Below the pieces are notes generated by a model that was given only the letters and a program-made list of their open reading frames with translations, had not been told where the DNA came from and ran no database searches. The position numbers were made by a program, and so were the translations under genes. Positions 7,192 to 13,947 of a stretch of 14,196 nt of DNA are shown one piece after another. Every line of letters starts with the position of its first letter. The stretch's first letter is position 1. The DNA comes from Acidimicrobiaceae bacterium. GTDB lineage: Bacteria; Actinomycetota; Acidimicrobiia; Acidimicrobiales; UBA8190. The stretch is from NCBI GenBank assembly GCA_003453695.1, contig DMNK01000137.1:17578-31773 (forward strand), given 5' to 3'.

Positions 7192-7944
7192 TCACCCGGC
7201 GCGGGTGGGTACCAGCCCGGCGGCGGTAGCCGCTGTGGCGAAGCGACGGACGTCGCGCACTGCGCATCCCCGCTCGTCGTTGTTGAAGTACACGTAGACG
7301 TCGTCCCTCCGATCGAACAAGGTCGCCACGCGCTCAGCCCAGCTGGTGAGGGCGGTGTGTCCGTAGCAGGGCCGCAAGGTGCCCCGTCCTTCGTGCATGC
7401 GCAGGTAGCCCCACGACGCCGTCCGCCACAGAGGCGTCACCGGACGCGACCGCCGGTCGGCGAGGCACAGGGCGGCGTCGTGGCGCTCGAGAAGGGCTCG
7501 CAGCTCGTCGGTGAACCAAGACTCGTGCCGGGCCTCGACGGCGACGCGCACACCGGAGGGGAAGCTCCGCAGCGTCTGGTCGAGCTCGGTCAGGCGGGCC
7601 TGCATGTCCGGCGGTAGCTGGACGAGCACGGCGCCGAGCTTGGCGCCTAGCCCTTTCACCGCCTCCATGAGCCTGGCCACCGGCTCCTCGGGCTCCCGCA
7701 GGCGACGGACATGGGTGAGGTAGCGACTGGCCTTCACCGTGACGACGAAATCGTGAGGCGTCCTGTCGGCCCAGGACTCGAACGTGGACGGCTTGGGGAG
7801 CCGGTAGAAGGTGTTGTTGACCTCGACGGTCTGGAAGCAGTCGGCGTAGTACTCGAGCCATCGGCTCTTGGCGAGCTCACGCGGATAGAGCGGCCCGCGC
7901 CAGGAGTCGTACTGCCATCCGGATGTTCCGACGAGAACGGTCAG
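7192..7944 (-). CDS. DUF72 (YecE-like) family protein, probable CTG start
   Basis: About 250 residues, full length for DUF72, a TIM-barrel-like family of unknown biochemical function. The N-terminus VGTSGWQYDSWRGPLYP, then WLEYYADCFQTVEVNNTFYRLP, the FVVTVKASRYLTH segment, LGAVLVQLPPD, VAVEARHESW and the terminal DVYVYFNNDERG are all family hallmarks. No ATG, GTG or TTG lies between the family N-terminus and the upstream gene; the only plausible initiator is CTG at 7944-7942, which overlaps the stop of the preceding gene as CTGA, the same geometry as an ATGA coupled junction. A GGGGA sits six bases upstream. If annotated from the first ATG/GTG, the protein would begin at GTG 7737 and lose about 69 conserved residues. 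Its function here, including any link to DNA repair or the upstream genes, is unknown. Confidence 0.88.
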   Translation of the reverse strand: MTVLVGTSGWQYDSWRGPLYPRELAKSRWLEYYADCFQTVEVNNTFYRLPKPSTFESWADRTPHDFVVTVKASRYLTHVRRLREPEEPVARLMEAVKGLGAKLGAVLVQLPPDMQARLTELDQTLRSFPSGVRVAVEARHESWFTDELRALLERHDAALCLADRRSRPVTPLWRTASWGYLRMHEGRGTLRPCYGHTALTSWAERVATLFDRRDDVYVYFNNDERGCAVRDVRRFATAATAAGLVPTRAG

Positions 7945-8390
7945 GTGCCGTCCCCGCGAAGCTGGCGGACATGCTCCTGGGGGCCGCCAAGCCCCTGGCG
8001 GCGTTTCTCCTCGACTTCCTCTGCGGCCGCTCGGGCCGCTTGAGCGATCGCCTCGTGGCGCTCCGTGGAGACACGCCGGCTGCTCCGGAGGCGGATGTCG
8101 GCCTCGGCCCGGATGTCGTCGCCCAAGGTCTGCATGTGCGCCGACTGGCGAAGCTCCTCGACGCGGGCCCGCTGGCGGAGTCCGTCCTCAAGGAGCTCTT
8201 CGTCGCCCACAAGCGTGCCCACGAATCGTTTGGCCTCGCCCTCGAGGATCTCGAAGGCCATCGACGGCGCCCAGCGCTCGTCGACTTCCGCCCCGGCCAC
8301 GCGGGCGAGCGACTCGGCAAAGTTCAAGGGCAGCCGCAGGCCACGCAGGCCCTGGGTGACGAGGGTACGGGGCATGGTGGCGAGCTCCAT
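7941..8390 (-). CDS. Small helical protein of unknown function
   Basis: 149 residues with no signal peptide or membrane segment. After an N-terminal MELATMPRTLVTQGLRGLRL comes a region reading SMAFEILEGEAKRFVGTLVGDEEL, then a long charged helix, probably coiled coil, from about 85 to 145 rich in Arg, Glu and Ala (for example AEADIRLRSS, AARAAAEEVEEKRRQ). The layout reminds me of small actinobacterial proteins often mislabelled 'IF2 family translation initiation factor', which share the F-x-x-LG-type segment followed by an Arg/Glu/Ala helix; this is a resemblance from memory, not a proven family. The start ATG 8390 is set by a strong Shine-Dalgarno sequence; a longer frame to 8516 lacks one. 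Its stop overlaps the CTG start of the DUF72 gene, so the two are very likely translationally coupled. Confidence 0.7.
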   Translation of the reverse strand: MELATMPRTLVTQGLRGLRLPLNFAESLARVAGAEVDERWAPSMAFEILEGEAKRFVGTLVGDEELLEDGLRQRARVEELRQSAHMQTLGDDIRAEADIRLRSSRRVSTERHEAIAQAARAAAEEVEEKRRQGLGGPQEHVRQLRGDGT

Positions 8391-8397
8391 CACGGCG

Positions 8398-8405
8398 TCA
8401 CCTCT
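8398..8405 (-). promoter_or_regulatory. Ribosome binding site deciding the start at 8390
   Basis: Read on the minus strand, AGAGGTGA ends seven bases before ATG 8390. It supports this start over in-frame candidates upstream (to 8516). Confidence 0.7.
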
Positions 8406-8529
8406 CTTGCGATCCTCCAGCATCTCGGAAATGAGTACCCGCTGGGCTTCCCAGACACACGACAGTGGCAAGGGGACGCCGCGCCAGCTGATCACCAGCC
8501 TCCCGGTCGAAGACAATGGTGATCGGTGA

Positions 8530-8578
8530 CGAGGGCAACCCCGGGCGCAGAGACGGTGGTGCCCTCGGCCTGAGCCGA
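8530..8578 (-). terminator. Hairpin pair after the repeat-protein gene
   Basis: Perfect 8-base arms CGAGGGCA (8530-8537) and TGCCCTCG (8560-8567), with a second tight hairpin TCGGC-CTGA-GCCGA (8565-8578) overlapping it. They lie 21 to 69 bases beyond the stop of the repeat-protein gene on the minus strand. No U-tract follows, so this would be a U-less hairpin terminator or attenuator before the small helical protein gene. Function is inferred from position. Confidence 0.4.
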
Positions 8579-8598
8579 CCGGGACGAGGCGGGGAGGG

Positions 8599-10311
8599 TC
8601 AGTCCCTGATGCTGCGGCTCCAGTAACCCTCGCGATCGAGCTCGGGTTCTTCGTCGCTCTCCGGAAGCGGTGCCAGCTCTCGCTGGCTCAAGTCCCAGTA
8701 GCCGAACGGCGCCAGCCTGCCATCGTCGTCATCACCGACGGCCCGTAGTTCGGGGAGGATCCGCCGGCTCGTGTCCCAGTAGCTCGTCGGCAGGGGGCCT
8801 GGCTCGCGTTCGGCGACTCTCTGGGCCGGCACTTCCACAGTCGTCGCTGACGGTGCCTCGACAGTCTCCACGACCTTCTCGTTGCGCTTGCGGGTCTGGG
8901 AGTGCTTGCCGACCTTTCGGCGTCCCCGACTCGCCCTCCGCTCGGCGGATGCCAGTGGTGCTGGCTCCTTCACGGGCGGCTCGTCTGACACCACATGAGT
9001 TGATTCCTCACGCGGCTGTGGCTTCACCACCCAGGTGGACGTTCTCAGAGCCTTTGGTGCGGCGATCGTGTCGACACTGGAGGCCGCCGGCTGGGGCACT
9101 GCCAATTTCGCGGGCGAAGCCGCCTCGTCGGTCGCACTTCTCTTCTCGACGGCAATCTCTTCGCCAACGTCGGAGACGACCGGCTCGGGCGTGACCACGC
9201 GGTCGGAAGCGGTGGGTGCCGGGCCGTCCGTCAGCGCCGCCGCGGGTGACGATTCGCCGGGCTCCGCGAGTGGTTTGGCGGAGAACTTCGAGCTGGATCG
9301 CGGCCGCCTGCTGGATGCCTGCTTGGGAGCCTCGGCCGGCTTGGTCTGTGAGTCGGTAACTGTCGACTCTGGAGCTGTGTCAGGGCCGGAGGTCGGATCA
9401 GGCGACACTGGTCCCGGGGCCTCCGGAGTCAGGGGCTGGGAGTTGTCCGTATCCGCTGCCGTCGAGGCTCTTTCCGCTGGTACTGCCGGCTTCGGTTCGG
9501 TGCGACGAGGAGCCTGCTTCTCCTTTGAGGCCGATTCGGTAGCGGCGCCAGGCTCAGAGGGCGTGGCGGGTCGAGCAGAGAATGCGCTCCTTGAGCGCTC
9601 CCGCACTGGACCGGCGCTGAGGTCGTGATCGGCAGCAGGTGCAGGTGTTGACTCCACGACTTCCTGCTTGGCGATGACCGCTGGGGTCGGAGACGGCGCC
9701 GCAGGTTCGGTCGCCCGTTTGGCGTGGGTGTTCGCACCCCGGCGCCAGCGCCGCCGTGCTCGCTCAGGAGTTGCAGGAGGCTGTTGTGCAATGGGGATCG
9801 CCTGCGGTTGGGCGGCCCAACTCGACTTCCTGACGTGCCCGTTTCCGTTGTTCGCCGGCCCGGGCTCGCGTTCCGCCTCGGGCGCTGGAACGGCTGAGGC
9901 CGGTGCCGGAACCGCCGACCACAGGTTGCCATTTGCGGCCGGGTGGTTCGGAGCCGTTCCAGCGACCGGAGCAGCCGACCACGTGTTGTTGCGGGGTCGG
10001 CCGGGCTCGGGCGGGCCCGCAGCGGCCGGAGCGCTCGATCCGCCCGAAGGCGGGGGGGCCACGGTGGCAGGCGCCGGTGGGGTGGCAGCAGGGACACCCG
10101 TCGGCGTTGCAGTCCAGGCTGTGGGCCGGCGTGACGGCGGCTTCTCCGGAGCCGCCATCGGTGCTGGTGGAGCCGGGGCAGCTTGGGGCGCGGATCCACT
10201 CAAAAGTGCCGCCGCGTGCTGTTCGAACGCCTCCCCTGAGAGCGCGCCGGAGTCCCGCTGGACCCTGAGCTTCTGGAGCTCCTCCAACAGGACGTCCTGG
10301 CTGAGAGCCAT
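8599..10311 (-). CDS. Pro/Ala-rich protein with SHOCT-like N-terminus and aromatic repeat motifs
   Basis: 570 residues; I do not recognise a family for the whole protein. Residues 7-38 (LLEELQKLRVQRDSGALSG then EAFEQHAAALL) resemble a SHOCT domain, a short oligomerisation-type element usually found at a C-terminus. Residues 40-500 are disordered, rich in Pro, Ala, Ser, Thr and Glu. Embedded are seven copies of a degenerate [W/F]-[S/T/A/V]-[A/V]-x-P motif: TAWTATP (64), NTWSAAP (109), NLWSAVP (129), SSWAAQP (163), SAFSARP (242), SKFSAKP (341) and STWVVKP (425). A basic patch lies at 456-479. The last 62 residues carry three copies of an acidic YW-[D/S]-x-S-x-R motif: YWDTSRR (511), YWDLSQR (538) and YWSRSIR (563). 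There is no signal peptide or membrane span, so it is probably cytoplasmic. The start ATG 10311 follows GAGGGAGCGAGGGG. It is divergent from the pilus genes. It may be a scaffold that presents short binding motifs; this is speculation. Confidence 0.72.
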   Translation of the reverse strand: MALSQDVLLEELQKLRVQRDSGALSGEAFEQHAAALLSGSAPQAAPAPPAPMAAPEKPPSRRPTAWTATPTGVPAATPPAPATVAPPPSGGSSAPAAAGPPEPGRPRNNTWSAAPVAGTAPNHPAANGNLWSAVPAPASAVPAPEAEREPGPANNGNGHVRKSSWAAQPQAIPIAQQPPATPERARRRWRRGANTHAKRATEPAAPSPTPAVIAKQEVVESTPAPAADHDLSAGPVRERSRSAFSARPATPSEPGAATESASKEKQAPRRTEPKPAVPAERASTAADTDNSQPLTPEAPGPVSPDPTSGPDTAPESTVTDSQTKPAEAPKQASSRRPRSSSKFSAKPLAEPGESSPAAALTDGPAPTASDRVVTPEPVVSDVGEEIAVEKRSATDEAASPAKLAVPQPAASSVDTIAAPKALRTSTWVVKPQPREESTHVVSDEPPVKEPAPLASAERRASRGRRKVGKHSQTRKRNEKVVETVEAPSATTVEVPAQRVAEREPGPLPTSYWDTSRRILPELRAVGDDDDGRLAPFGYWDLSQRELAPLPESDEEPELDREGYWSRSIRD

Positions 10312-10338
10312 CCCCTCGCTCCCTCAAGGAATCCAAAA

Positions 10339-10344
10339 AGTGTA
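10339..10344 (-). promoter_or_regulatory. Candidate -10 box of the repeat-protein gene
   Basis: Read on the minus strand, TACACT lies 28 bases before ATG 10311 and would give a transcript start near 10332, leaving room for the Shine-Dalgarno sequence. A poor -35 (TTACTT, 15-base spacing) lies upstream. Suggestive only. Confidence 0.35.
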
Positions 10345-10408
10345 CCGATGGTCCTTGCTAAGTAACACCCCAGGAGCGGATCCTTTTCATGTTGGCGGAG
10401 AGAGGTCT

Positions 10409-10467
10409 GAGGGTCACGAAGCGTGGCCCATGGCTCGGGTGCCTCGGTTGGCCGAATGTTGACCCTC
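10409..10467. repeat. Perfect 8-base inverted repeat upstream of pilB
   Basis: GAGGGTCA at 10409-10416 and TGACCCTC at 10460-10467 are exact complements with 43 bases between. The right arm lies between the -35 and -10 candidates of pilB, so it could be a paired operator. As RNA it could close a larger structure that includes TCGG-TTGG-CCGA (10444-10455), but only if transcription begins farther upstream. Confidence 0.45.
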
Positions 10468-10475
10468 GATAGACC
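10448..10475 (+). promoter_or_regulatory. Candidate pilB promoter
   Basis: TTGGCC (10448-10453), 16-base spacer, TAGACC (10470-10475). The same TTGxxC-N16-TAGAC pattern occurs upstream of the pilin gene (13835-13862), which raises its plausibility. Confidence 0.35.
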
Positions 10476-10549
10476 GGGATGTGGCCCGGGAAACGGACCA
10501 TTGAGCCCGTGACGGAGTCGTCCCAGGCAGATCTCCGCACGCATCACGC

Positions 10550-10567
10550 GCGGCGGCTCCCCGCCGC
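10550..10567 (+). other. Perfect 7-bp GC tetraloop hairpin in pilB leader
   Basis: GCGGCGG (10550-10556), loop CTCC, CCGCCGC (10561-10567). It would be very stable in RNA. It lies about 120 bases before the pilB start. Confidence 0.5.
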
Positions 10568-10603
10568 AGATGTACAGCACGGAGACGCGATCCTCTCCCA
10601 ACT

Positions 10604-10639
10604 GGGGCTCAACGACTACCGTTTTGCGTTCCGAGCCCC
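10604..10639 (+). other. Two-part hairpin in pilB leader
   Basis: GGGGCTC (10604-10610) pairs with GAGCCCC (10633-10639); the adjoining AACG (10611-10614) pairs with CGTT (10627-10630), with a two-base CC bulge and a 12-base loop. It ends 39 bases before the pilB Shine-Dalgarno sequence, a suitable place for a regulatory RNA element. Confidence 0.5.
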
Positions 10640-10678
10640 GACTGGGCGGGATCCCGGCGCGAGGACGGGGCTCGCTCT

Positions 10679-10684
10679 GGAGGT
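10679..10684 (+). promoter_or_regulatory. Ribosome binding site deciding the pilB start
   Basis: GGAGGT lies five bases before GTG 10690, a better fit than the GAGGG before ATG 10726. It is the reason GTG 10690 is chosen as start. Confidence 0.6.
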
Positions 10685-10689
10685 CTGCC

Positions 10690-12462
10690 GTGACAGTCGA
10701 GAAGGATCTGAGGGCTGAGGGCTCGATGCCCAGGGGAAACACGGTCAGAGACGTGGTCGATCAGGGCCGGGGCGTGGCGGGCGGCCACGCCCAGCTAGGC
10801 GAGCTTCTCGTCGGGGAGCAGTTGATCTCCCACGCCCAGCTGGCCGAGGCGCTCCTGCAACAGTCCGCTTCGGGGAGGCGGATCGGGTCACTGCTCGTCG
10901 AGCTGGGGGCCGTGACCGAGCGAGATCTGGCTCGCGTGCTTTCCCAGCAGCTGGACATCCCCATGGCCGACCTGGCCCAGGAGACGATCTCCCCCGAGGC
11001 GGTGGCGCTGCTCCCCGAAGCGGTCGCCCGGGCCCACCTGGCCGTACCGATCTCCATGGACGACGACGGCGTGTCCATCGTCGTCGCCGACCCCACGCCG
11101 GAGCTGGCCCAGACCCTGGCCAACGCCACCGGCCGGTTGGTGCAGCTCGCCATCGCCCCTCAGTCCGATGTGCTCAGGGCCATCAACGGCGCCTACCGGG
11201 CCCTGGGGCAGATCCATCAGTACGTCGAAGCATTCACCGCTACCGAAGTCGCCCCGCGTCCGGTCGAGACGGTGCTCAGCGAGGCCTCCCGGGTCGATGA
11301 CGCCCCCGTCGTCCGGGTGGTCCAGCTCGTCCTGACCCAGGCGCTTCGCGACCGGGCCTCGGACATCCACATCGAGCCGCAGGGCGACCACCTGCGGGTG
11401 CGTTTCCGCATCGACGGGGCCCTGCATGACGCCATGGACCCTCTTCCGGCTTCCATGGCCGCCGCCCTCACCAGCCGCATCAAGATCCTGGCCGGCATGA
11501 ACATCGTGGAGCGGCGCCGCCCCCAGGACGGCCAGATCAGCATGGAGATCGACGGAAAGCCGATCGACATCCGTGTGTCCACCGTTGCCACCATCTGGGG
11601 CGAGGCGTGCGTGATGCGGGTGCTTGACAAGAGCCGCTCCCTGTTCCGTCTCGGGGAGCTGGGCATGCCTCAGGACACCCACGAGGTCTTCGCCCGCATG
11701 ATCCGGGCGCCATTCGGCATGGTGATCTCGGCGGGTCCGACCGGGAGCGGGAAGACCACCACCCTCTATGCGGCGCTCAACGAGATCGACGAGCCACACC
11801 GCAACATCATGACCATTGAGGACCCCGTCGAGTACGTCTTCCCCACCATCAACCAGATCCAGACCCACGAGCAGGCCGGGATCACATTTGCTACAGGGCT
11901 GCGGTCCATCTTGCGCCAAGACCCCGATGTCATTCTGGTGGGTGAGATACGTGACGTCGACACGGCCCGAGTAGCAGTCCAGTCCGCCCTCACTGGCCAC
12001 TTCGTTCTCTCCTCCCTGCACGCCACCGACTGTGCCGCGGCGCTGCACCGGTTCCTGGACATGGGCATCGAGTCTTTCCTCATCGCCTCCTCTGTGCTGT
12101 CCGTCGTGAGCCAGCGCCTCGTTCGGCGCATGTGCCAAACCTGCAAGGTGACCTATACACCGAAGGATGAAGAACTGGCGTTCTTCTACGAGAGCGGCGG
12201 AGAGGAGAAGTCCACCTTCTGGATGGGCGAGGGTTGCAACTTCTGCGCCGGCACCGGCTACCGCGACCGCATTGGGGTGTACGGGCTCATGCGCATCACT
12301 CCGGAGATCAAGCGGCTGATCGTGGGCTGGGCCACCCAGGAGGAGCTCCAACGCATGGCCATCAGCCAAGGTATGCGCACGCTCCGTACCGAGGCGATCA
12401 ATCTGATCGCCAACGACGTCACCACCATTTCGGAAGTCGTCCGTTCGATCTACGCCGCCTAG
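10690..12462 (+). CDS. pilB: Type IV pilus assembly ATPase PilB (GspE/T2SSE family)
   Basis: 590 residues. This is the cytoplasmic hexameric ATPase that powers pilus extension through PilC. The N-terminal MshEN domain shows two tandem motifs starting QLGELLVGEQLI (35) and RIGSLLVELGAV (64), five residues apart, the layout of the known c-di-GMP-binding motif. The ATPase domain contains EPQGDHLRVRFRIDG, Walker A GPTGSGKT (349-356, Lys355), the Asp box MTIEDPVEYVF, Walker B DVILVGEIRD (413-422, Glu419) and the His box TGHFVLSSLHATD. A zinc site is formed by Cys482/Cys485 and Cys516/Cys519. It is full length for PilB. The GTG start at 10690 is chosen for its strong ribosome binding site; ATG 10726 would give 578 residues and keep all domains. 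pilC follows 13 bases later, so they form one operon. PilB is favoured over a type II secretion GspE because a type IV pilin follows, though the families overlap. Confidence 0.93.
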   Translation: MTVEKDLRAEGSMPRGNTVRDVVDQGRGVAGGHAQLGELLVGEQLISHAQLAEALLQQSASGRRIGSLLVELGAVTERDLARVLSQQLDIPMADLAQETISPEAVALLPEAVARAHLAVPISMDDDGVSIVVADPTPELAQTLANATGRLVQLAIAPQSDVLRAINGAYRALGQIHQYVEAFTATEVAPRPVETVLSEASRVDDAPVVRVVQLVLTQALRDRASDIHIEPQGDHLRVRFRIDGALHDAMDPLPASMAAALTSRIKILAGMNIVERRRPQDGQISMEIDGKPIDIRVSTVATIWGEACVMRVLDKSRSLFRLGELGMPQDTHEVFARMIRAPFGMVISAGPTGSGKTTTLYAALNEIDEPHRNIMTIEDPVEYVFPTINQIQTHEQAGITFATGLRSILRQDPDVILVGEIRDVDTARVAVQSALTGHFVLSSLHATDCAAALHRFLDMGIESFLIASSVLSVVSQRLVRRMCQTCKVTYTPKDEELAFFYESGGEEKSTFWMGEGCNFCAGTGYRDRIGVYGLMRITPEIKRLIVGWATQEELQRMAISQGMRTLRTEAINLIANDVTTISEVVRSIYAA

Positions 12463-12475
12463 GAGGAGCCCCCTC

Positions 12476-13684
12476 GTGGCCAAGTTCAAATTCAAGGCGA
12501 TCACCCCGGAAGGGGTCACTGTCACAGGGGTGGAGGACGCCCTCAGCGTCGGCATGGCCCGCCGTGCCCTTCTGGAGCGGAGTCTGTCTCCTCTAGATGT
12601 TCAAGAAAAGAAGAGCCTCCTCCAGTTGGAGATCACGAAGGAGAAGGTGCCGCGCCGGGAGCTCATGCACTTCTCCCGCCAGATGGCGGTGTTCATGCGA
12701 GCCGGTATCCCCGTGCTGGAGGCGCTCGAGGTCATGACCCAGGAGATGGCCAACAAGGTCTTCGCTTCCGTCCTCGCTCAGATGGCCGACTCCCTTCGCG
12801 AGGGCTCCACCTTCGCCGGCGCCGCCGCCATGCACCCCAAGGCCTTCCCCCCCTACTACCTCGGGATCCTCGGCTCAGCCGAGCTGACCGGAAACATTGA
12901 CGTCGTCCTGGACCAGCTAGCCGACTACATCGAGCGGGACATCGAGGCACGTCGGAAGGTGAGTTCGGCGCTCATGTATCCGGCTATCGTCTTCGTCTTC
13001 GCCATCATCGCGGTCGTCATCATCACCGCCTTCGTGTTGCCACGGTTCAAGACCTTCTTCAATTCTCTCCACGCCAAGCTGCCGCTGCCGACCCGCATGC
13101 TCATCGCTATCGCCAACTTCTTCGCTAACGATTGGTACGTAGTCGTTGCTGTGATCGCCGTGCTCGTGGCTCTTGCAGTGGTCGGCTTCACAACTCCTAA
13201 GGGACGCGAATTACGGGACAGGCTTTTCATGCAGATCCCCGTCTTGGGCGATCTCATCCGTACTGCCGTGCTGGAGCGCTTCTGCCGCATCCTGCACTCG
13301 ATGGTTGAGGCCGGAGTCCCTCTCCCCGACGCACTACAGGTTACGAGCGGCACCACCACCAACTACGTGTATCGGACCGGGCTGGCCGAGGCCCGCACCG
13401 AGATGATGCAAGGCAAGGGACTTGCCGGGCCGTTGGCCCAGACCGGCCTGTTCCCCCCAGCAGCCCGCCACATGTTCTTGGTAGGCGAAAACACCGGAAC
13501 CATGGACGAGCAGCTCCACTCTGCGGCCATCTACTTCGACCGCGAACTCGACTATAAGCTCAAGCGATTCACCGCCCTGTTCGAGCCAGCAGTCATTGTC
13601 TTCGTGGGTGTAGTCGTGGGATTCGTGGCTATCGCGCTCATTTCTGCCATGTACGGGATCTACCGCCAGGTCCACATCACCTGA
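12476..13684 (+). CDS. pilC: Type IV pilus inner-membrane platform protein PilC (GspF family)
   Basis: 402 residues. PilC is the polytopic membrane protein that couples PilB to pilin insertion. It starts MAKFKFKAITPEGVTVTG, the usual PilC/GspF N-terminal beta segment. Two T2SSF cytoplasmic repeats follow at about 64-187 (HFSRQMAVFMRAGIPVLEAL ... GSAELTGNID) and 266-390 (LERFCRILHSMVEAGVPLPD ... VGENTGTMDEQL). Three membrane segments lie near 168-188, 220-238 and 371-392, as expected. The GTG start at 12476 is fixed by AGGAGGAG at 12461-12468, which overlaps the pilB stop codon. No pilT retraction ATPase lies between pilB and pilC, unlike many pilB-pilT-pilC operons. Confidence 0.94.
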   Translation: MAKFKFKAITPEGVTVTGVEDALSVGMARRALLERSLSPLDVQEKKSLLQLEITKEKVPRRELMHFSRQMAVFMRAGIPVLEALEVMTQEMANKVFASVLAQMADSLREGSTFAGAAAMHPKAFPPYYLGILGSAELTGNIDVVLDQLADYIERDIEARRKVSSALMYPAIVFVFAIIAVVIITAFVLPRFKTFFNSLHAKLPLPTRMLIAIANFFANDWYVVVAVIAVLVALAVVGFTTPKGRELRDRLFMQIPVLGDLIRTAVLERFCRILHSMVEAGVPLPDALQVTSGTTTNYVYRTGLAEARTEMMQGKGLAGPLAQTGLFPPAARHMFLVGENTGTMDEQLHSAAIYFDRELDYKLKRFTALFEPAVIVFVGVVVGFVAIALISAMYGIYRQVHIT

Positions 13685-13947
13685 CCGCTCGGCTCCCTGC
13701 GGTAGCAGACACGCAACCACCACTCTGGGGACATACGACGCCCGTTTCTGCGTTCCCTGGGAGCTTTTGCACTCCCTGACAGCCTGCAGTAAGGGTGCAG
13801 TTGCGCCCAGAGGGGCCCGCACGTTGGCCGGAAGTTGATCCCCCGAGGATTGGCAGTAGACATCGATCTCGGACAATCAAGCCACTCACGGTAGTGCCAC
13901 GGGCGCCAATCGGGCGGCTCGGGCCGTATCGAAAGGAGCCACCACTG
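13685..13947. other. pilC-pilin intergenic region
   Basis: 263 bases with no convincing gene. It contains GGGAG-CTTTTGCA-CTCCC (about 13759-13776) and CTGCA-GTAAGGG-TGCAG (about 13784-13800), small hairpins that might partly terminate the pilBC transcript, then a candidate pilin promoter. A separate promoter would suit the usual excess of pilin over assembly proteins. Confidence 0.35.
13835..13862 (+). promoter_or_regulatory. Candidate pilin promoter
   Basis: TTGATC (13835-13840), 16-base spacer, TAGACA (13857-13862), the same pattern as upstream of pilB. Transcription would begin near 13869, about 79 bases before the pilin start. Confidence 0.35.

Larger units (their letters stand above)
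10312..10689. other. Divergent regulatory region and structured pilB leader
   Basis: 378 bases with no convincing gene. It holds a candidate promoter for the repeat-protein gene (10339-10344, minus), an 8-base dyad GAGGGTCA/TGACCCTC (10409-10416 and 10460-10467), a candidate pilB promoter (10448-10475), a small CCGGG/CCCGG hairpin (10474-10489), a GC-rich tetraloop hairpin (10550-10567) and a longer hairpin (10604-10639). If the promoter call is right, pilB has a leader of roughly 200 bases. I see no match to the c-di-GMP-I riboswitch core or another riboswitch that I know. Confidence 0.5.

Noticed and set aside
9035..10462. Plus-strand frames opposite the repeat protein (9035-9628 and 9668-10462)
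   Set aside because: Ala/Gly/Ser-rich with no domain; the minus strand frame is far longer, has a good ribosome binding site and carries repeated motifs.
10409..10490. Possible tRNA or c-di-GMP riboswitch suggested by stacked stems before pilB
   Set aside because: No tRNA anticodon or T-arm sequence, and none of the conserved c-di-GMP-I core can be found; left as an unnamed structured region.
10200..10742. 180-codon minus-strand frame across the pilB leader
   Set aside because: Overlaps the repeat-protein start and the pilB start; Arg/Ser/Pro-rich, no ribosome binding site, and interferes with the divergent promoters.
10888..12555. Long open frame (555 codons) on the minus strand
   Set aside because: It lies entirely opposite pilB, whose protein motifs are unmistakable; Gly/His/Asp-rich composition is typical of a shadow frame in GC-rich DNA.
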